From Dendrophyllia cribrosa (lineage: Eukaryota; Cnidaria; Anthozoa; Scleractinia; Dendrophylliidae): a stretch of 64,000 nucleotides of DNA. The notes under the pieces are model-generated. The model saw only the letters and a list, made by a program, of their open reading frames with translations, did no database searches and had not been told where the DNA came from. Every line of letters starts with the position of its first letter. Positions within the stretch are counted from its first letter, which is position 1. Both the position numbers and the translations under genes were made by a program. Below are positions 61,655 to 64,000 of the stretch, piece after piece. The stretch spans positions 23,683,770 through 23,747,769 of the forward strand of contig JAJLRJ010000006.1 in assembly GCA_024195265.1 (NCBI GenBank). Direction: 5' to 3'.

Positions 61655-64000
61655 ACTCCATATGTCCACAATTATAACGAAGGAAATCGATTTTTCTTTT
61701 ATCCTTATACAGTCACTTACCTCTTGCAGGACAGCCGCGGGCAAATCTCTATACGATGTCACAGAAATCGTCTTGTTTGGCTCTTATGTCACCTGGAACT
61801 TCCTGACCTAAATAAACATTCTTCTCTAGAACAAGGAAGTTAGAATGCAAAAATGAGTTTACCTATGTTTTGCAGGACAGCCTTGGGCAAATCTCCATAC
61901 GATGTCACAGGAAGCGTCTTCTTTGGCTGTTATGAAACCTGGAACTTCTTGACCTATGTAAACAGTCTTCTCAAGAACAAGGAAGTTAGAATGCAAGCCA
62001 CAGTTTACCTATGTGTTGATCAGAGTCTCTTTTCTCAGCAACTTCACCGATATAGCAAACGCTTTGAATACAACTGAAGTCTCACATTTTCCTCCTGTGC
62101 TTTGTTTGTTTGCAAACTACAATGTTTGAAGAGCAACTTCAGAATTGTTGAGCAGCGACCATGATTTTGAATACAATTACAAATTGCAACTTTTTAAAGA
62201 GATCTGTAAGTCCACCGTTAAAGCAAAGTTCATGGATTTCATTCCCATTGAAGACTCGATATGTCCACAATTATAACGAAGGAAATCGATTTTTCTTTTA
62301 TGCTTATACAGTCACTTACCTCTTGCAGGACAGCCGCGGGCAAATCTCTATACGATGTCACAGGAAGCGTCTTCTTTGGCTGATCGGACATCTGGAACTT
62401 CCTGACCTGTATAAACAGTCTTCTCAAGAACAAGGAAGTTATAATACAAGCCACAGTATACCTATGTGTTGATCAGAGTTTCTTTTCTTAGTAGCTTCAC
62501 CGATATAGCAAACGGTTTGAATGCAAGTAAACTGACACATTTTCCTCCTGTGCTTTGTTTGTTTGCAAAATACAATGTTTGAAGAACAACTTCAGAATTG
62601 TTGAGGAGCGACCATGGTTTTGAGTACCATTAAAAATTGCAACTTTTTAAAGAGATCTGTAAGTCCAACGTTAAAGCAAAGATCATGGGTTTCATTCCCA
62701 TTGAAGACTCGATATGTCCACAATTATATCAAGGAAATCTATTTTTCTTTTATGCTTATACAGTCACTTACCTCTTGCGGGACAGCCTTGGGCAAATCTT
62801 CTTACGATGTAACAGGAAGCGTCTTCTTTGGCTGTTATGAAACCTGGAACTTCCTGACCTGTATAAACAGTCTTCTCAAGAACATGGAAGTTAGAATGCA
62901 AGCCACAGTTTACCTATGTGTTGATCAGAGTCTCTTTTCTCAGCAACTTCACCGATATAGCAAACGGTTTGAATGCAACTGAAGTCTCACATTTTCCTCC
63001 TGTGCTTTGTAACAACTTCAGAATTGTTGAGCAGCGACCATGGTTTTGAATACCATTACAAATTGCAACTGTTTAAAGAGATCTGTAAGTCGAACGTTAA
63101 AGCAAAGATCATGGGTTTCATTCCCATCGAAGACTCAATGTGTCCACAATTATAGCGAAGGAAATCGTTTTTTTTTTTATGCTTATAGATTCACTTACCT
63201 CTTGCAGGACAGCCTTGGGCAAATCTTCATACGATGTCACAGGAAGCGTCTTTTTTGGCTGTTATGACAAATGGAACTTCGTGACCTGTATAAACAGTGT
63301 TCTCAAGAACAAAAAAGTTAGAATGCAAGCCACAGTTTACCTATGTGTTGATCAGAGTCTCTTTTCTCAGTAGCTTCACCGATATAGCAAACGGTTTGAA
63401 TGCAACTAAAGTCTCACATTTTCCTCCTGTGCTTTGTTTGTTTGCAAACTACAATGTTTGAAGAACAACTTCCGAATTGTTGAGCAGCGACCATGGTTTT
63501 GAACACCATTACAAATTGCAACTTTTTGAAGAGATCTGTAAGTCCAACGTTAAAGCAAAGATCATGGGTTTCATTCCCATCGAAGACTCGATATGTCCAC
63601 AATTTTAGCGAAGGAAATCGATTTTTCTTTTTTGCTTATACAGTCACTTAGGTCTTGTAGGACAGCCTTGGGTAAATTTCCACACGATGCCACAGGAAGC
63701 GTCTTTTTTGGCTGTTATGACAACTGGAACTTCCTGACCTGTATAACCAGTCTTCTCAAGAACAAGGAAGTAAGAATGCAAGCTGCAGTTTACCTATGTG
63801 TTGATCAGAGTCTCTTTTCTCAGTAGCTTCACCGATATAGCAAACGGTTTGAATGCAACTAAAGTCTCACATTTTCCACCTGTGCTTTGTTTGTTTGCAA
63901 ACTACAATGTTTGAAGAGCAACTTCAGAATTGTTGAGCAGGTTCCATGGTTTTGAATACCATTACAAATTTCAACTTTTGATAGAGACCAGTAGCTGCAC
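61655..64000 (+). repeat. Satellite block 6: units to the window end
   Basis: Anchors 61662, 62261, 62714, 63140, 63593, all with type A centres; a type B centre begins in the cut-off last unit (63,950 onward). The span 61,655-62,2xx repeats 55,165-55,770 at offset 6,497, including the second copy of the 305-bp deletion junction near 61,855. The step 62714 to 63140 is 426 bp because GTGCTTTGT is joined directly to AACAACTTCAG near 63,010, a private loss of the GTTTGCAAAC palindrome region. Confidence 0.9.

Larger units (their letters stand above)
1..64000 (+). repeat. Satellite array, ~453-bp unit, 139 anchored copies
   Basis: Seen directly: one unit recurs head to tail in one orientation over the whole window. 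Anchor positions (A of ATGTCCACA or its variant): 225, 677, 1129, 1558, 2010, 2462, 2915, 3368, 3797, 4249, 4707, 5160, 5603, 6032, 6484, 6942, 7390, 7841, 8294, 8748, 9208, 9661, 10113, 10565, 11018, 11470, 11922, 12375, 12828, 13281, 13734, 14184, 14637, 15090, 15543, 15996, 16448, 16901, 17354, 17807, 18264, 18717, 19170, 19623, 20075, 20739, 21190, 21825, 22282, 22739, 23196, 23648, 24101, 24554, 25006, 25459, 25912, 26575, 27026, 27479, 27932, 28384, 28837, 29290, 29743, 30196, 30644, 31104, 31557, 32008, 32412, 32864, 33310, 33758, 34210, 34663, 35116, 35568, 36022, 36481, 36934, 37386, 37838, 38267, 38719, 39171, 39624, 40077, 40530, 40959, 41411, 41863, 42527, 42978, 43431, 43888, 44342, 44795, 45248, 45701, 46153, 46606, 47059, 47512, 47965, 48413, 48873, 49326, 49730, 50187, 50639, 51092, 51538, 51990, 52443, 52895, 53349, 53808, 54261, 54713, 55165, 55764, 56216, 56668, 57121, 57581, 58034, 58487, 58949, 59402, 59855, 60308, 60756, 61208, 61662, 62261, 62714, 63140, 63593. 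A unit begins about 225 bp before its anchor, at TCAGTAGCTTCACC. The array runs off both ends. Confidence 0.98.

Noticed and set aside
1..64000. CENP-B box
   Set aside because: TTCG words occur (for example on the minus strand left of the anchor), but none is followed by the required A and CGGG at the right spacing.
1..64000. Protein with giant tandem repeats
   Set aside because: All six frames contain stops in essentially every unit, and unit lengths of 452, 457 and 460 bp break frame between neighbours.

Overview
The whole 64-kb window is one eukaryotic satellite-DNA array. A unit of about 453 bp is repeated head to tail, always in the same orientation, from the first base to the last. Using the nearly invariant word ATGTCCACA in mid-unit as an anchor, I placed 139 unit anchors. 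Most steps between anchors are 452-453 bp. I found no gene, rRNA, tRNA gene, CRISPR array or transposon insertion, and no interval of non-satellite sequence longer than a few tens of bases. Every frame on both strands meets stops in each unit, so the many 60-120-codon open frames are by-products of the repeat. Base composition is about 40% G+C by eye and CpG is only mildly depleted. I do not recognise the satellite family and cannot name the organism; a eukaryotic heterochromatic array is the safe reading.

Units share conserved flanks but differ in a central block of about 90 bp, in four interchangeable forms. A (reads aactttttaaagagatctg) is the commonest. The others are B (aacttttgatagagaccag), C (gcgattactgttcgtc...tggtagatatcgg) and D (caatacaaattgcaaattt). 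There is also a strongly divergent module, X, found eight times (anchors 7390, 20739, 26575, 30644, 33758, 42527, 48413, 60756). X carries two copies of the central block 92 bp apart.

Layout. 1-7.1 kb: mixed A/B/C/D units with three 429-bp deletion variants. 7.1-9.6 kb: first X module and variant units. 9.6-12.6 kb: a 3-unit higher-order repeat of 1,357 bp. 12.6-15.6 kb: a 4-unit higher-order repeat of 1,809 bp. 15.6-19.9 kb: ordinary units. 19.9-21.4 kb: a block with a truncated unit plus X, repeated at 25.8-27.3 and 41.7-43.2 kb. 22.1-23.0 kb: two adjacent units with no difference noticed. 25.8-37.6 kb and 41.7-55.0 kb: two copies of a 12-13-kb duplicon differing mainly by gain or loss of whole units. 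37.7-41.5 kb: a 1.18-kb block duplicated 2,692 bp apart. 55-64 kb: a patchwork of segments also found earlier in the window.

The most interesting signal is in the central block. It contains a tRNA T-arm-like hairpin (ATGGG, 7-nt loop, CCCAT). In the C and X forms it has a near-consensus RNA polymerase III B box (GGTTTGATTCC), preceded by 42 bp by an A-box-like word (TGGTAGATATCGG) and followed about 45 bp later by a T4-T5 run. This is the geometry of a type-2 Pol III promoter and suggests, without proving, that the satellite captured or grew from a tRNA-like or SINE-like element.
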